The notes below the pieces were generated by a model. The model was not told the origin of the DNA. It made no database searches and was given only the letters and a program-made list of their open reading frames with translations. From positions 992,001 through 1,056,000 of the forward strand of contig CBDCYH010000002.1 of NCBI GenBank assembly GCA_965224105.1: 64,000 nt of DNA. The letters run 5' to 3'. Within the stretch, counting starts at the first letter, position 1. Every line of letters starts with the position of its first letter. The stretch comes from CBDCYH01 sp965224105. GTDB taxonomy: Bacteria > Bacteroidota > Rhodothermia > Rhodothermales > JABDKH01. The translations under genes were made by a program, and so were the position numbers. Shown in pieces: positions 37,079-45,482 of this stretch.

Positions 37079-37716
37079 TGAAGTCCAAGATAGATAGCGG
37101 CGACAGCAGATCCGGGCGAGCAATTCTTGAAGCACCCAGCGAAATCCTCGAGGACGACAGCCTCGTCAGCCTGGGGAAACTCGTGTACGGGCAAGCACTT
37201 GTACGACGGGGGGATGAGCAGATTACCGACCCGCGTGGCAGGTCCATCGGCTGGTTGCTTGACACAAGAATTCCGATGCTGAGCAGTACCACCTTCAAGC
37301 GGGTGGGAGCGGTAATGGCCACAAGGCTTGCCGCAAAGGGTGCAACGCAGGTTGTTGGCTATGGCTTCGGAGCGTATGCGATCGTATGCTCGATTCTCGG
37401 CGCGCCCAATGGCGAGCATTTTGTCGGCGGCTTTTTACGAGAAGAGCGGAAAACGCACGGCCGCAAGAGGATCGTGGAAGGCCCCATAGACCCGAGCAAA
37501 CCCGTCGTTCTTGTTGACGACATCCTGAATAGCGGCCGAAGCGCCCTCACCGCCCTGGAGCTCATCAAGAGCGAAAACCTTGCGGTCGAAGGAGTAGCCA
37601 CGCTTTTCAACTTTACGTGGAGTGCCGGGCGGTCGAGACTAGAGGCGCGGGGTCTGTGGGTGGACTCGCTCCTTGATCTCAACCTTCGCGAAAACATGAC
37701 CACGTCGCACCTGTAG
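37078..37716 (+). CDS. Orotate phosphoribosyltransferase-like PRTase
   Basis: A 212-residue type I phosphoribosyltransferase. The PRPP loop is PVVLVDDILNSGRSALTAL (Asp-Asp pair near 141-142), and the flexible loop FLREERKTHGRKR resembles OPRT, which makes OMP from orotate. The N-terminal half, with GRSIGWLLDTRIPMLSSTTFK and VVGYGFGAYAIVCSIL, is not the standard PyrE sequence, so the substrate could be another base. No other pyrimidine genes are near; it is coupled to glyA (TAGTG) and followed by tatC. The start is GTG. Confidence 0.78.
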   Translation: MKSKIDSGDSRSGRAILEAPSEILEDDSLVSLGKLVYGQALVRRGDEQITDPRGRSIGWLLDTRIPMLSSTTFKRVGAVMATRLAAKGATQVVGYGFGAYAIVCSILGAPNGEHFVGGFLREERKTHGRKRIVEGPIDPSKPVVLVDDILNSGRSALTALELIKSENLAVEGVATLFNFTWSAGRSRLEARGLWVDSLLDLNLRENMTTSHL

Positions 37717-37733
37717 CGCGTTATCGTCGTCTA

Positions 37734-38627
37734 ATGAAATTTCCTCTTTCAAAGGCTCTCCGGCTCGGGAAGGCAGCCAAAAATGTGTCTGCCTCGATCA
37801 ACGGACTGACTGCGTCCGAGGAAAGCGACCGTCGGGACGAGGACCTCGCCGAGATGTCATTCCTGGATCACCTCGAAGACCTGCGATGGACCCTTATAAA
37901 GGGCGGCATTGGTGTCCTCTTGACCACCATCGTCGCGGCATTTTTTGGAACCTGGATCATTGACGTGCTCCTACTCGGTCCGGCAAAACCCGGCTTTTTT
38001 ATGTATGAGTGGCTCGGCATCGAGGCTGAGTTGTTGCCGTTACAGAATCGTACCCTCCCTGGTCAATTCTTCGTGCACTGGGGTACCATCTTTTCCGTGG
38101 GGCTGGTCCTGGGTTCGCCAATCTTTATCTACTACTTGTGGCGGTTTATCGAACCGGGGCTGTACCAGTCAGAAAAAAAGGGCCTGCGGTTCGCTGCTGT
38201 GTTTGCAACGTTCTTCTTCATGCTTGGCATCCTGTTTGGCTACTGTATTCTCACGCCATTCGCCGTTCAGTTCTTCTCGACGTACACCATTTCCGATCTC
38301 GTCCAGAATGACATCGATATTACGAAGTATTTCAGCATGGTCATTACGTGGTGCTTCGGATCGGCAGTGCTATTTGAGCTTCCGGTCGTCATCTACTTCC
38401 TTTCAAAAGTCGGTTTGCTGACTCCGAAGATCATGAGGAAGTACAGACGCTACGCCCTCATCGTGATCCTGGCGCTCGGGGCACTCTTCACTCCCCCGGA
38501 CCCCTTCTCCATGTTCGTAGTAGCAATCCCTCTCGTGCTCCTCTATGAGGTGTCGATTGTTATTTCTGGATTAGTTGCCCGACGACATGAGCGCTCCATC
38601 AAAAAAGAAAACATCCCCTCGCAATAG
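37734..38627 (+). CDS. tatC: Sec-independent protein translocase TatC
   Basis: The core of the twin-arginine translocase, which recognises Tat signals such as the one on the TRAP binding protein at 20964. Six hydrophobic helices are present. Conserved segments are MSFLDHLEDLRWTLIKG near residue 40, the FVHWGTIFSVGLVLGSPIF region, the long loop with QNDIDITKYFSMV and FELPVVIYFLSKVGLL. An N-terminal extension of about 40 residues precedes the LEDLRW motif. A TatA/B gene is not in this window. The 3' end overlaps the start of the protease gene by about 40 bases. Confidence 0.95.
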   Translation: MKFPLSKALRLGKAAKNVSASINGLTASEESDRRDEDLAEMSFLDHLEDLRWTLIKGGIGVLLTTIVAAFFGTWIIDVLLLGPAKPGFFMYEWLGIEAELLPLQNRTLPGQFFVHWGTIFSVGLVLGSPIFIYYLWRFIEPGLYQSEKKGLRFAAVFATFFFMLGILFGYCILTPFAVQFFSTYTISDLVQNDIDITKYFSMVITWCFGSAVLFELPVVIYFLSKVGLLTPKIMRKYRRYALIVILALGALFTPPDPFSMFVVAIPLVLLYEVSIVISGLVARRHERSIKKENIPSQ

Positions 38628-40209
38628 CACGGCAATAATTGTCGGACTAGTTATCACGTTGGTCTCAACCTCGTTCGTTTTGGACAGGGACGACGACTTG
38701 TTCACCGTCCGCAAGAATTTTGAAATTTTTGGCGCTACGTATCAGGAGCTCGTGGCTAACTACGTCGATGAGCTTGACGCGCAGCGCGTGATGCGGATAG
38801 GGCTGAGGGCAATGCTAGCAGAGATGGATCCGTACACAACCTTCTTCGATGAAGCAACGAACGATCAGATCCGGCTGAGCGCGCGGGGAAATGTTGCACG
38901 CGCCGGACTCCAACTGGAAAAGCGGGACGTGGAGCTCGTTGTCGGTGAACCGCCGTACCCGATGAGCGGATACCGGCAAGGAGTTAGGCCAGGTGACATC
39001 GTCAGTTCAATAGATGGTCAAGACGCCTCCAGCCTTTCGCTCCGACAGGCGTACGCTCTCCTCGAGGGTGACGAAAAATCGCTGGTGTCGTTTAGTGTTG
39101 TCAGGGCAGGTACTGCCGAGCCGATTGAGTTTCTGTTGATCCGAGAAACGCAGCAACCAAAAAACGTGTCGTATGCAGGATCACTCACGGATAACCCATC
39201 CATTGCGGTTGTCAAGCTTAACCAGTTTGGGCGCGGAGCTGCATCCGAAGTCAAGTCAGCCATAGAAGAGCTTGATAACAACACGAAGGTAAGCGGCCTT
39301 CTTCTGGATCTCCGTGGAAATCCCGGTGGTATCGTCAACGAGGCGGTCGAGCTCTGCGGACTGTTTCTTCCGGCGGCATCTACCGTAGTAAGCACTCGTT
39401 CGAAGTCTCCCGAGAAAAACGTAACGTACAAAACGCCCCGGCAACCAGTGTTTCTGGATTTGCCCGTGATTGTCCTTGTGGATTCGGTAAGCGCATCAGC
39501 AAGCGAGATAGTGGCGGGCGCTCTGCAAGACTACGACAGAGCGGTGATAGTCGGAGATCAGTCCTACGGGAAGGGCCTTACGCAGATAATCCGCCCCCTT
39601 CCATATAACACCTCGCTCAAGGTCACCAACGATCGTTTTTATCTGCCGAGCAACCGTAGTATCCAGAGCGGTGAGCAGGCACCAGGCGGAGCGACATTTA
39701 CGTCGGTGTCCGGTCGGGTGATGACTTACGGAAACGGCGTATCACCAGACGTCCAGGCTGAAGGTGTACGGCAGTCAGAGATGACGCGTCAATTGCACAG
39801 CAAGTCGCTCTTTTTCAAATATGCGCAGGAAATTGTTGGGGGAAATCAGCAAAATCCTGGAAGTTTCTCGTCTTCTGCCGCGTTTGGATCGCACTTCCAC
39901 GAGTGGGCTGATGGCCAGGGTTTCACTTTTACCCATCCCGGAAAAAGCGGGCTCCAACAATTCGTAAATTCGATAGTCGACTTCGATGCTGCCGAACAGA
40001 TGGAAGAAATTATCGAGGCGGACGTGCAGAAACGGATTGAGCGGTCGGCTGCCTCTATTTCAGACCTTGTCGAACGCCAGGTAAATTTCTTGACGATGTC
40101 CCAGGACGCATTCCACAGGTGGGAATACGATGTTGATGAGGTTAGCAAAAAGGCGGCCGAGATTATCGCAGATACGCGGCGATACAATGATATCCTAACA
40201 AAAAAATAG
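38587..40209 (+). CDS. S41-family C-terminal processing peptidase (CtpA-like)
   Basis: From the ATG at 38587 the protein has 540 residues. An N-terminal hydrophobic segment (IIVGLVITLVSTSFVL) anchors it or is a signal. A PDZ domain (about 105-185, with GYRQGVRPGDIVSSIDGQDA) precedes the S41 catalytic core: SVSASASEIVAGAL with Ser306 and YGKGLTQ with Lys329, the usual Ser-Lys dyad. Such proteases trim C termini of periplasmic proteins. The C-terminal 150 residues are a long helical extension without known match. The first start in the frame, 38575, overlaps tatC more and lacks support. The gene overlaps tatC by about 40 bases. Confidence 0.92.
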   Translation: MSAPSKKKTSPRNSTAIIVGLVITLVSTSFVLDRDDDLFTVRKNFEIFGATYQELVANYVDELDAQRVMRIGLRAMLAEMDPYTTFFDEATNDQIRLSARGNVARAGLQLEKRDVELVVGEPPYPMSGYRQGVRPGDIVSSIDGQDASSLSLRQAYALLEGDEKSLVSFSVVRAGTAEPIEFLLIRETQQPKNVSYAGSLTDNPSIAVVKLNQFGRGAASEVKSAIEELDNNTKVSGLLLDLRGNPGGIVNEAVELCGLFLPAASTVVSTRSKSPEKNVTYKTPRQPVFLDLPVIVLVDSVSASASEIVAGALQDYDRAVIVGDQSYGKGLTQIIRPLPYNTSLKVTNDRFYLPSNRSIQSGEQAPGGATFTSVSGRVMTYGNGVSPDVQAEGVRQSEMTRQLHSKSLFFKYAQEIVGGNQQNPGSFSSSAAFGSHFHEWADGQGFTFTHPGKSGLQQFVNSIVDFDAAEQMEEIIEADVQKRIERSAASISDLVERQVNFLTMSQDAFHRWEYDVDEVSKKAAEIIADTRRYNDILTKK

Positions 40210-40212
40210 ACG

Positions 40213-41034
40213 TTGTCGGTCGAACATCTCGCACTCTTACTATTCTTCGGAGCGCTGGCGGGATTCGTCGCGGGGCTTGTAGGCGTTGGCGGAGGGATAA
40301 TATTTGCCCCCGTTATTTTTTTCTATTTCGAATCGATCGGCGTATCGCCTCTGGTTATTACGCAGCTAACGATCGGGTCGAGTCTATTGTGTACACTCGT
40401 CACATCCCTTATCGCAACGTACCATCATGAGCAGAAGGGTGCGGTTGACAGGCGCGTGGCGGTAACAACTGGATTCTTTAGCGCACTGGCGGTTCTTGCG
40501 ATGACGGTATTCGTCACCACGAAGCCGTGGTATAATGCGGATGTGTTTCAATTGGCGTTCGCTGCCATTCTCACGTTGGTTGCTGTCAGGATGTTTTTTG
40601 CGAAGCAGGCGGATCGCCCGGCGGTTGCGGAACGGCGGGGTTCTCCCCTTTCCTATTTCGGCATTGGCAGTTTGGCCGGAGTAATTTCACCCGCCGTGGG
40701 AGTAGGCGGTGGCATCGTTCTCGTTCCATCTTTTTCCAGGTTGCTAGGGCTACCCATTCACCGCGCCGTCGGATCATCCAGTGCGGCCATCGTCCTGATC
40801 TCCGGATGTGGAATGCTAACGTACATGCTGAAGGGATGGGGAAACGAACTCGTTCCGAGTACGGCGCTTGGATTTGTCGATGTGGGTCGAGCCGCATTGC
40901 TCGTGTTGCCCGCTATCTTCACCGCCCGCGCCGGAGTAACCCTGGCGCATCGAGTTGATCGAATCGCACTCCAGCGCGGATTCGCCGTGCTGGCTCTCGT
41001 CGTCGCCATCAGATTGGTCGTCCGAGCCCTGTAA
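40213..41034 (+). CDS. Sulfite exporter TauE/SafE family permease
   Basis: A membrane protein of 273 residues with about eight hydrophobic helices in two repeats, each carrying the family's Gly-rich motif: GFVAGLVGVGGGIIFAP at about 16-32 and SLAGVISPAVGVGGGIVLVPS in the second half. Members move sulfite, sulfoacetate or other organosulfur anions across the inner membrane. No neighbouring gene points to a substrate. It starts with TTG at 40213, two bases after the protease stop, so it is likely the last gene of the run. Confidence 0.9.
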   Translation: MSVEHLALLLFFGALAGFVAGLVGVGGGIIFAPVIFFYFESIGVSPLVITQLTIGSSLLCTLVTSLIATYHHEQKGAVDRRVAVTTGFFSALAVLAMTVFVTTKPWYNADVFQLAFAAILTLVAVRMFFAKQADRPAVAERRGSPLSYFGIGSLAGVISPAVGVGGGIVLVPSFSRLLGLPIHRAVGSSSAAIVLISGCGMLTYMLKGWGNELVPSTALGFVDVGRAALLVLPAIFTARAGVTLAHRVDRIALQRGFAVLALVVAIRLVVRAL

Positions 41035-41047
41035 AGTATTGAGCGAA

Positions 41048-41080
41048 CAAAAATGGGCGGCAACAACTGCTACCGCCCAT
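41048..41080 (-). terminator. Intrinsic terminator after dodecin
   Basis: On the minus strand atgggcgg and ccgcccat (41080-41073 and 41060-41053) form an 8-bp stem with a 12-base loop, followed by TTTTTGT. The T run lies only on the minus-strand side, so it ends the dodecin transcript. Confidence 0.75.
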
Positions 41081-41101
41081 CACGTAAATTCTGTGCCGAT
41101 C

Positions 41102-41299
41102 TTAGTCAACGACGAAGGTCACCTTCGCATTGACGCGATAGTGCTTAATCTCATCGTCGCGAACATTTGCAGTAATGTTTTCGACGTACACCGATCGGAT
41201 GTTGCGAACTGATTTCTTTGCCTGCTTGAGGGCATTTTCGCACGCATCCTCGATGGTGCTCCCCTCTGAAATAAGTTCAATTACCTTTGCTACCGACAT
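41102..41299 (-). CDS. Dodecin-family flavin-binding protein
   Basis: A 65-residue protein that should form the hollow dodecamer that stores flavin. It starts at the ATG at 41299, with GAGGTGA at 41304-41310 as a good ribosome site, and matches the fold through MSVAKVIELISEGSTIEDAC, QAKKSVRNIRSVYVENITA and HYRVNAKVTFVVD. The aromatic position that stacks on the flavin is usually Trp and is here Tyr38. The longer reading from 41335 has no ribosome site and adds an irrelevant leader. The gene is followed by a hairpin terminator and stands alone. Confidence 0.9.
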   Translation of the reverse strand: MSVAKVIELISEGSTIEDACENALKQAKKSVRNIRSVYVENITANVRDDEIKHYRVNAKVTFVVD

Positions 41300-41608
41300 A
41301 TTTTCACCTCTTGATTCATACAAATGCGGAGTCACACACCGGATCTACCCAAAATGGCCCAATTCTCATGCGAATCGGCTAATCAAATGTCGAACTCCTC
41401 TTTTTACTGGCACGAATAAAGCCAAATGCTTCATCTGATACAAGATTCTTTGCCGTAAATCCGAAAAGGAATGTATCGTTTTTTATGGCTAGGGCGTACA
41501 GTATATCAGATTGGTTCGGTCTGTCTGGCATCGCGATGCGAAGACGCTCCGAGCGTGCATGGCTAACATGCAAACAGATTTTTATTACAATAACCTCTAG
41601 AGGAAAAT
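41300..41608. other. Divergent intergenic region between dodecin and the BON-LysM gene
   Basis: This 309-base gap carries the ribosome sites of both flanking genes: GAGGTGA (41304-41310, minus) and AGAGGA (41599-41604, plus). The plus-strand site lies inside a 10-base palindrome cctctagagg at 41594-41603. The middle (about 41380-41560) is AT-richer with no convincing gene or RNA structure seen; one minus-strand reading frame there was judged too weak to call. Promoters for both genes are expected here. Confidence 0.5.
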
Positions 41609-42028
41609 ATGGGACTGTTCTCATTCTTAAAATCAATCGGCCGTAAGGTTGCTCCTGGCCGCGAGGCTGAAGATATCCAGAACGATATCATTAACTCGCT
41701 TGGCTCACAGGTCGAAAACCTTCAGGTCGTTTACTCGGGTGGCGACGTAACCCTGTCGGGTTCTGTCGACTCGCGAGCCGCTGCCGAGAAGGCGGTACTG
41801 CTGGCAGGTAATGTTGAAAGCGTTGAGCGCGTTATCGACCACCTGACCGTCAAGGCCGAAGCTCCGGTTTTCTACACAGTTCAGAAAGGCGATTCACTTT
41901 CCCAGATTGCAAAAAGCACCTATGGCGATGCCATGAAATGGGAAGCTCTCTTTGAGGCTAACAAAGAAGTGATCAAAGATCCGGACTTGATTTACCCGGG
42001 ACAGCAAATTCGAATCCCTAAACTGTAG
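41609..42028 (+). CDS. BON and LysM domain protein (Kbp/YgaU-like)
   Basis: A 139-residue soluble protein with a BON domain (about 20-83: IQNDIINSLGSQVENLQVVYSGGDVTLSG and VERVIDHLTVK) followed by a LysM domain (about 88-139: YTVQKGDSLSQIAKSTYGDAMKWEALFEANKEVI and YPGQQIRIP). This order and length match E. coli Kbp (YgaU), a cytoplasmic K+-binding protein that changes shape on binding. Potassium binding here is inferred from that likeness. The start has a strong AGAGGA ribosome site, partly inside a palindrome, and the gene is followed by a clear terminator. It stands alone. Confidence 0.9.
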   Translation: MGLFSFLKSIGRKVAPGREAEDIQNDIINSLGSQVENLQVVYSGGDVTLSGSVDSRAAAEKAVLLAGNVESVERVIDHLTVKAEAPVFYTVQKGDSLSQIAKSTYGDAMKWEALFEANKEVIKDPDLIYPGQQIRIPKL

Positions 42029-42054
42029 GAGATCGACAAATCGTTTACGACGAG

Positions 42055-42084
42055 AAAAGGCGGCCTATCGGTCGCCTTTTTTTG
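42055..42084 (+). terminator. Intrinsic terminator after the BON-LysM gene
   Basis: The stem aaaaggcggcc (42055-42065) pairs with ggtcgcctttt (42070-42080) around a four-base loop, with one G-T wobble, and is followed by more T. It lies 26 bases after the stop codon. Confidence 0.88.
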
Positions 42085-42137
42085 TAACAATCACTACCGC
42101 CTACCCTCTAAGCATCAACAGTAAATGATCGGTGTCT

Positions 42138-43190
42138 ATGGAAGCGGTGGAAATCCAGAAAGAACAGGTTCGCGACTACTACGGCCGCGTACTGAATTCA
42201 AAAAGCGACCTCCGATCCACAGCCTGCTGCAGCCCCGATTCGCTGGCACCCCATGTGAAAGCGATTCTTCCTCTAATCGACGACGAAATATTTGACCGCT
42301 TCTATGGTTGCGGCTCACCGCTTCCTGAATCATTGGAAGGGTGCACCGTCCTGGACCTCGGTTGCGGAACAGGACGCGACGTATTCATCGCTTCAAAACT
42401 GGTTGGCCCAGAAGGCAAGGTCATCGGTGTTGACATGACCAGAGAGCAGCTTGCCGTGGCGAACAAATACGCAGATGGAATATGCGCTCGCTTCGGGTAC
42501 GACGAACCCAACGTAAAATTTGTACACGGTTTCATCGAGGACCTCAGAACGTGCGGAATCGAGAACGACTCCATTGATGTTGTAATTTCCAACTGCGTCA
42601 TCAATCTTTCGCCGGATAAGTCCGCCCTGTTTGCCGAAATATTTCGCGTCCTGAAACCCGGCGGCGAATTATTCTTTTCGGATGTTTTTTGCGACCGCCG
42701 TTTGCCATCCGATGTTCCAGCCGATCCGGTTCTGCTAGGTGAGTGCCTGGGCGGCGCACTCTACGTGGAAGACTTCAGACGGATGCTCCTGGACGTTGGA
42801 TGTCCGGACTTTAGGGTCGTAGATACATATCCTGTTGAAGTTACTGACCCAGAGCTAGCAGCAAAGGTTGGAGAAGCAAAATTTTCGTCTCTCACGGTCA
42901 GAGCGTTCAAGCTACCCGATTTGCTTGAAGACAGATGCGAAGACTTCGGCCAGGTCGCGTATTACGCAGGGTCGATCGATACGTCCCCAAACCTGTTCAT
43001 TCTTGACGATCACCACGCGTTTGAGGAAGGGAAACCCATGCTTGTCTGCGGCAATACCGCAGCAATGATCGAGGAGACTCGATACGGCCCTCACTTCAAA
43101 GTGGTAGGTGATCGCGCCCGCCACTACGGCATCTTTGACTGCGCCCCTGATGGAAGCAAGCCAGAGAACAATTCGAACTCCTGCTGCTAG
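42138..43190 (+). CDS. arsM: Arsenite S-adenosylmethionine methyltransferase
   Basis: A 350-residue enzyme that methylates arsenite with SAM. The SAM motif DLGCGTGRD is at 73-81. The conserved arsenic-binding cysteines are present: the Cys30-Cys31 pair in STACCSPD, Cys153 in SNCVINLSPD, and Cys203 in LGECLGGALY. The N-terminal VRDYYGRVL and the C-terminal half with PNLFILDDHHAFEEGKP match the longer ArsM form. The C terminus ends in Ser-Cys-Cys. The ATG at 42138 is preferred over the GTG at 42132 by family likeness. No arsR or arsenite efflux gene is adjacent, so it is an isolated resistance gene. Confidence 0.93.
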   Translation: MEAVEIQKEQVRDYYGRVLNSKSDLRSTACCSPDSLAPHVKAILPLIDDEIFDRFYGCGSPLPESLEGCTVLDLGCGTGRDVFIASKLVGPEGKVIGVDMTREQLAVANKYADGICARFGYDEPNVKFVHGFIEDLRTCGIENDSIDVVISNCVINLSPDKSALFAEIFRVLKPGGELFFSDVFCDRRLPSDVPADPVLLGECLGGALYVEDFRRMLLDVGCPDFRVVDTYPVEVTDPELAAKVGEAKFSSLTVRAFKLPDLLEDRCEDFGQVAYYAGSIDTSPNLFILDDHHAFEEGKPMLVCGNTAAMIEETRYGPHFKVVGDRARHYGIFDCAPDGSKPENNSNSCC

Positions 43191-43255
43191 CAACGAAACG
43201 TTCGCTTGTACTTTCCGTACATCCCATCGACTAAATAAATGACACCGGATCGGGA

Positions 43256-44413
43256 ATGTACAAGGGATTTCTCGCAACACTAGCAGCATTGCTCCTGCTC
43301 GGATGCGGCACCGACGCCCAGTCGCAGGATAAACTTGGAGAAAAAAGCACTCGGTCGCAGGACGCGGTTAGCGTGTCGGACGCGGTCACGTCCAGTCGTC
43401 AAAATGCGATTACGCAGGCGGTCTCAGTGGCAAGAGACGCGGTAGTAAGCGTCAACGTGATTGAGGTGCAGACCGTTAGATACCGGGATCCGTTCAATGA
43501 CTTTTTTTCTGATGATTTTTTCCGTCAGTTCTTCGGATCGAACCCGGGAAGGCAGTACGAGCGAGAGGTGCAGGGCCTCGGCTCAGGGTTTGTAATTTCC
43601 GAGGATGGGTACATCGTGACAAACGATCACGTGGCAGGAAGAGCCTCGCGGATAACCGTTTCATTTAGGGACGGATCCACAAAAGAAGCGCGCCTTGTAG
43701 GAACCGACGAGGTTACTGACGTTACCCTTCTCAAAGTGGACACGAACGAAAGCCTGCCTTACCTCCGATTTGCTGCGGAGGAAACACCTATCGTTGGCGA
43801 ATGGGCAATCGCACTGGGTAACCCCTTCGGCCTTTTCGACGCCACAGAGCCGACGGTAACCGTTGGCGTCGTAAGCGCTGTGGAGCGTAACTTTACCGTA
43901 CAAGACCGACGCATCTATCGGAACATGATTCAGACGGATGCAGCCATTAACCGTGGCAACTCAGGTGGTCCTTTGATAAACGCGCTTGGAGAAGTTATTG
44001 GCGTCAACACATTTATCGTGTCACCCAACGGAGGAGGATCTATTGGGCTCGGATTTGCCGTCCCGGCAGCCAAGGTTCTTCGCATAGTGAACGAGTTGCG
44101 GGAGACGGGAGAGGTGGACCGATCGTACTACACGGGCCTCAGAGTGCGAAATGTGAATGAGAGAATTGCCAGTGCGCTGAACCTGGACGGAACCGCCGGC
44201 GTGCTTGTTGAAAGTATCGACCCCAGCTCACCGGCCGAGGCGGCTGGCTTCAGCCAGTACGATGTTATTGTCGGAATCTCCGGTGAGGCTGTTGCCGATC
44301 GAAACAGTGTCGTCGCCCGACTCTACGATTTCCGACCAGGGGACGAGCTCGAGTTTGTGATCTGGCGCGACGGACAGCAACGCCAACTCCGAATGATCCT
44401 TGGCAGGCAGTAA
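43256..44413 (+). CDS. HtrA/DegP-like serine protease lipoprotein
   Basis: A 385-residue trypsin-like protease with a lipoprotein signal ending in LLGC (Cys17), so it is membrane tethered. The triad is His125 (IVTNDHVAG), Asp155 (TDEVTDVTLLK) and Ser236 (NRGNSGGPL), all intact. A single PDZ domain follows (about 285-380, with GVLVESIDPSSPAEAAGFSQYDVIVGI). One PDZ and a membrane anchor resemble DegS or a DegQ-like quality-control protease; the lipid anchor is an unusual touch. A 10-residue Phe-rich segment (DFFSDDFFRQFF) near 82-93 is the LA-loop region. Its 3' end overlaps the next lipoprotein gene by 14 bases. Confidence 0.93.
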   Translation: MYKGFLATLAALLLLGCGTDAQSQDKLGEKSTRSQDAVSVSDAVTSSRQNAITQAVSVARDAVVSVNVIEVQTVRYRDPFNDFFSDDFFRQFFGSNPGRQYEREVQGLGSGFVISEDGYIVTNDHVAGRASRITVSFRDGSTKEARLVGTDEVTDVTLLKVDTNESLPYLRFAAEETPIVGEWAIALGNPFGLFDATEPTVTVGVVSAVERNFTVQDRRIYRNMIQTDAAINRGNSGGPLINALGEVIGVNTFIVSPNGGGSIGLGFAVPAAKVLRIVNELRETGEVDRSYYTGLRVRNVNERIASALNLDGTAGVLVESIDPSSPAEAAGFSQYDVIVGISGEAVADRNSVVARLYDFRPGDELEFVIWRDGQQRQLRMILGRQ

Positions 44414-45422
44414 ACTGAGATCCGCATATTCTCTCCCAACGCTTCTGGCATGCCTACTGCTCACCGGATGCCTACCAAGCTCCTGCTCCCGCGTTGAATC
44501 GAAAGAGCTAACTCCGGCCGACTCGTTGTCTCGGAAGATTGCCTCCGCGATGGTCCCGGACACACTCGTCCACCTCTGGACGAGTTCTGCCGAACTGCAA
44601 TTTCCTCGCAGTGTAGCGATCCGCGATTCCAATGTCTTTGTAGGCGACGTCGAGACTGCTTCCATAATCCGCTTCAATTTGGACGGTGCAGCAACCGCGA
44701 CTATCTCCGAGCCGGACTGGAGCTACCCCTATCTCGCTGGCGTGGATGCCAGAAACCTGTACGTGTATCTCCCATCGCAGGCGCGAATCGATGCCCTGAA
44801 CCGCCTTACGTCGGAGACCACCCACATACGAACGTACGATGCCGGTGAACTGGGGCTCTCGTATGCTTCGGCAGACAGCACTCTGGCAGCAAGAAAACTA
44901 CTCCCGAAAGAAAGCCCGGGGCGGCTGGACCTCTTCCGCAATCGTGTAGACTCTGCCAGCACGATAGCGCTCGACGCGCCGCAGTGGACATTTGCTGGTG
45001 CCCTGCTCGTGGATTCCGACACGGTCTACAGTCTCCGTGGATATCATCCTTCGATAGATGTGTTCACATCTCGCGGACTGGTCCAGCAGCGGCAACTTTC
45101 CGGGTTCGATTCACCAATGCTTGCGCGCGCATACAACTTCCGAAAAGGAGAATCAGATAAACCTCCTTTGCTATCTTCTGATGCTGCACTAGCTAACGAC
45201 CGTTTCTTTGTTCTCAACATACGGCCGGGTTGGCTTCGTGTTGACGTCTATTCACGAGGTGGCTCTCTGCAAGCTATCCTGGTCGAACCTAATCCGTCAT
45301 TCGGTAAACACTACTACCCTACGGGTGTCGACGTCCTGTTTGACCGAGGGCGCTATCTAATCGCGGTTTCATACAAAGAACCGGAGCCGTCGGTAAGATT
45401 GTTCGCATGGACACAACGGTAA
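44400..45422 (+). CDS. Propeller-like lipoprotein of unknown function
   Basis: A 340-residue lipoprotein with a signal ending in LLTGC (Cys24). The rest has repeating beta strands like a six-bladed propeller: FPRSVAIRDSNVFVGDVETASIIRF, YLAGVDARNLYVYLPSQARIDAL, and GALLVDSDTVYSLRGYHPSIDVF. It has no catalytic motif, and I do not assign a function. It starts with TTG at 44400, overlapping the protease gene by 14 bases, so the two are probably translated together. It may bind a protease substrate or act in envelope quality control; that is a guess. Confidence 0.7.
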   Translation: MAGSKLRSAYSLPTLLACLLLTGCLPSSCSRVESKELTPADSLSRKIASAMVPDTLVHLWTSSAELQFPRSVAIRDSNVFVGDVETASIIRFNLDGAATATISEPDWSYPYLAGVDARNLYVYLPSQARIDALNRLTSETTHIRTYDAGELGLSYASADSTLAARKLLPKESPGRLDLFRNRVDSASTIALDAPQWTFAGALLVDSDTVYSLRGYHPSIDVFTSRGLVQQRQLSGFDSPMLARAYNFRKGESDKPPLLSSDAALANDRFFVLNIRPGWLRVDVYSRGGSLQAILVEPNPSFGKHYYPTGVDVLFDRGRYLIAVSYKEPEPSVRLFAWTQR

Positions 45423-45482
45423 TTGCGAAACACGAGGGCACGTTCATTGTCCAACCGTCCTCTCCATCTTCTAAACTGAAAT

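Noticed and set aside
41379..41531. Possible 50-aa minus-strand gene (MPDRPNQSDILYALA...) between dodecin and the BON-LysM gene
   Set aside because: The composition is plausible, but there is no good ribosome site at usable spacing and no neighbour support; left as an open gap.
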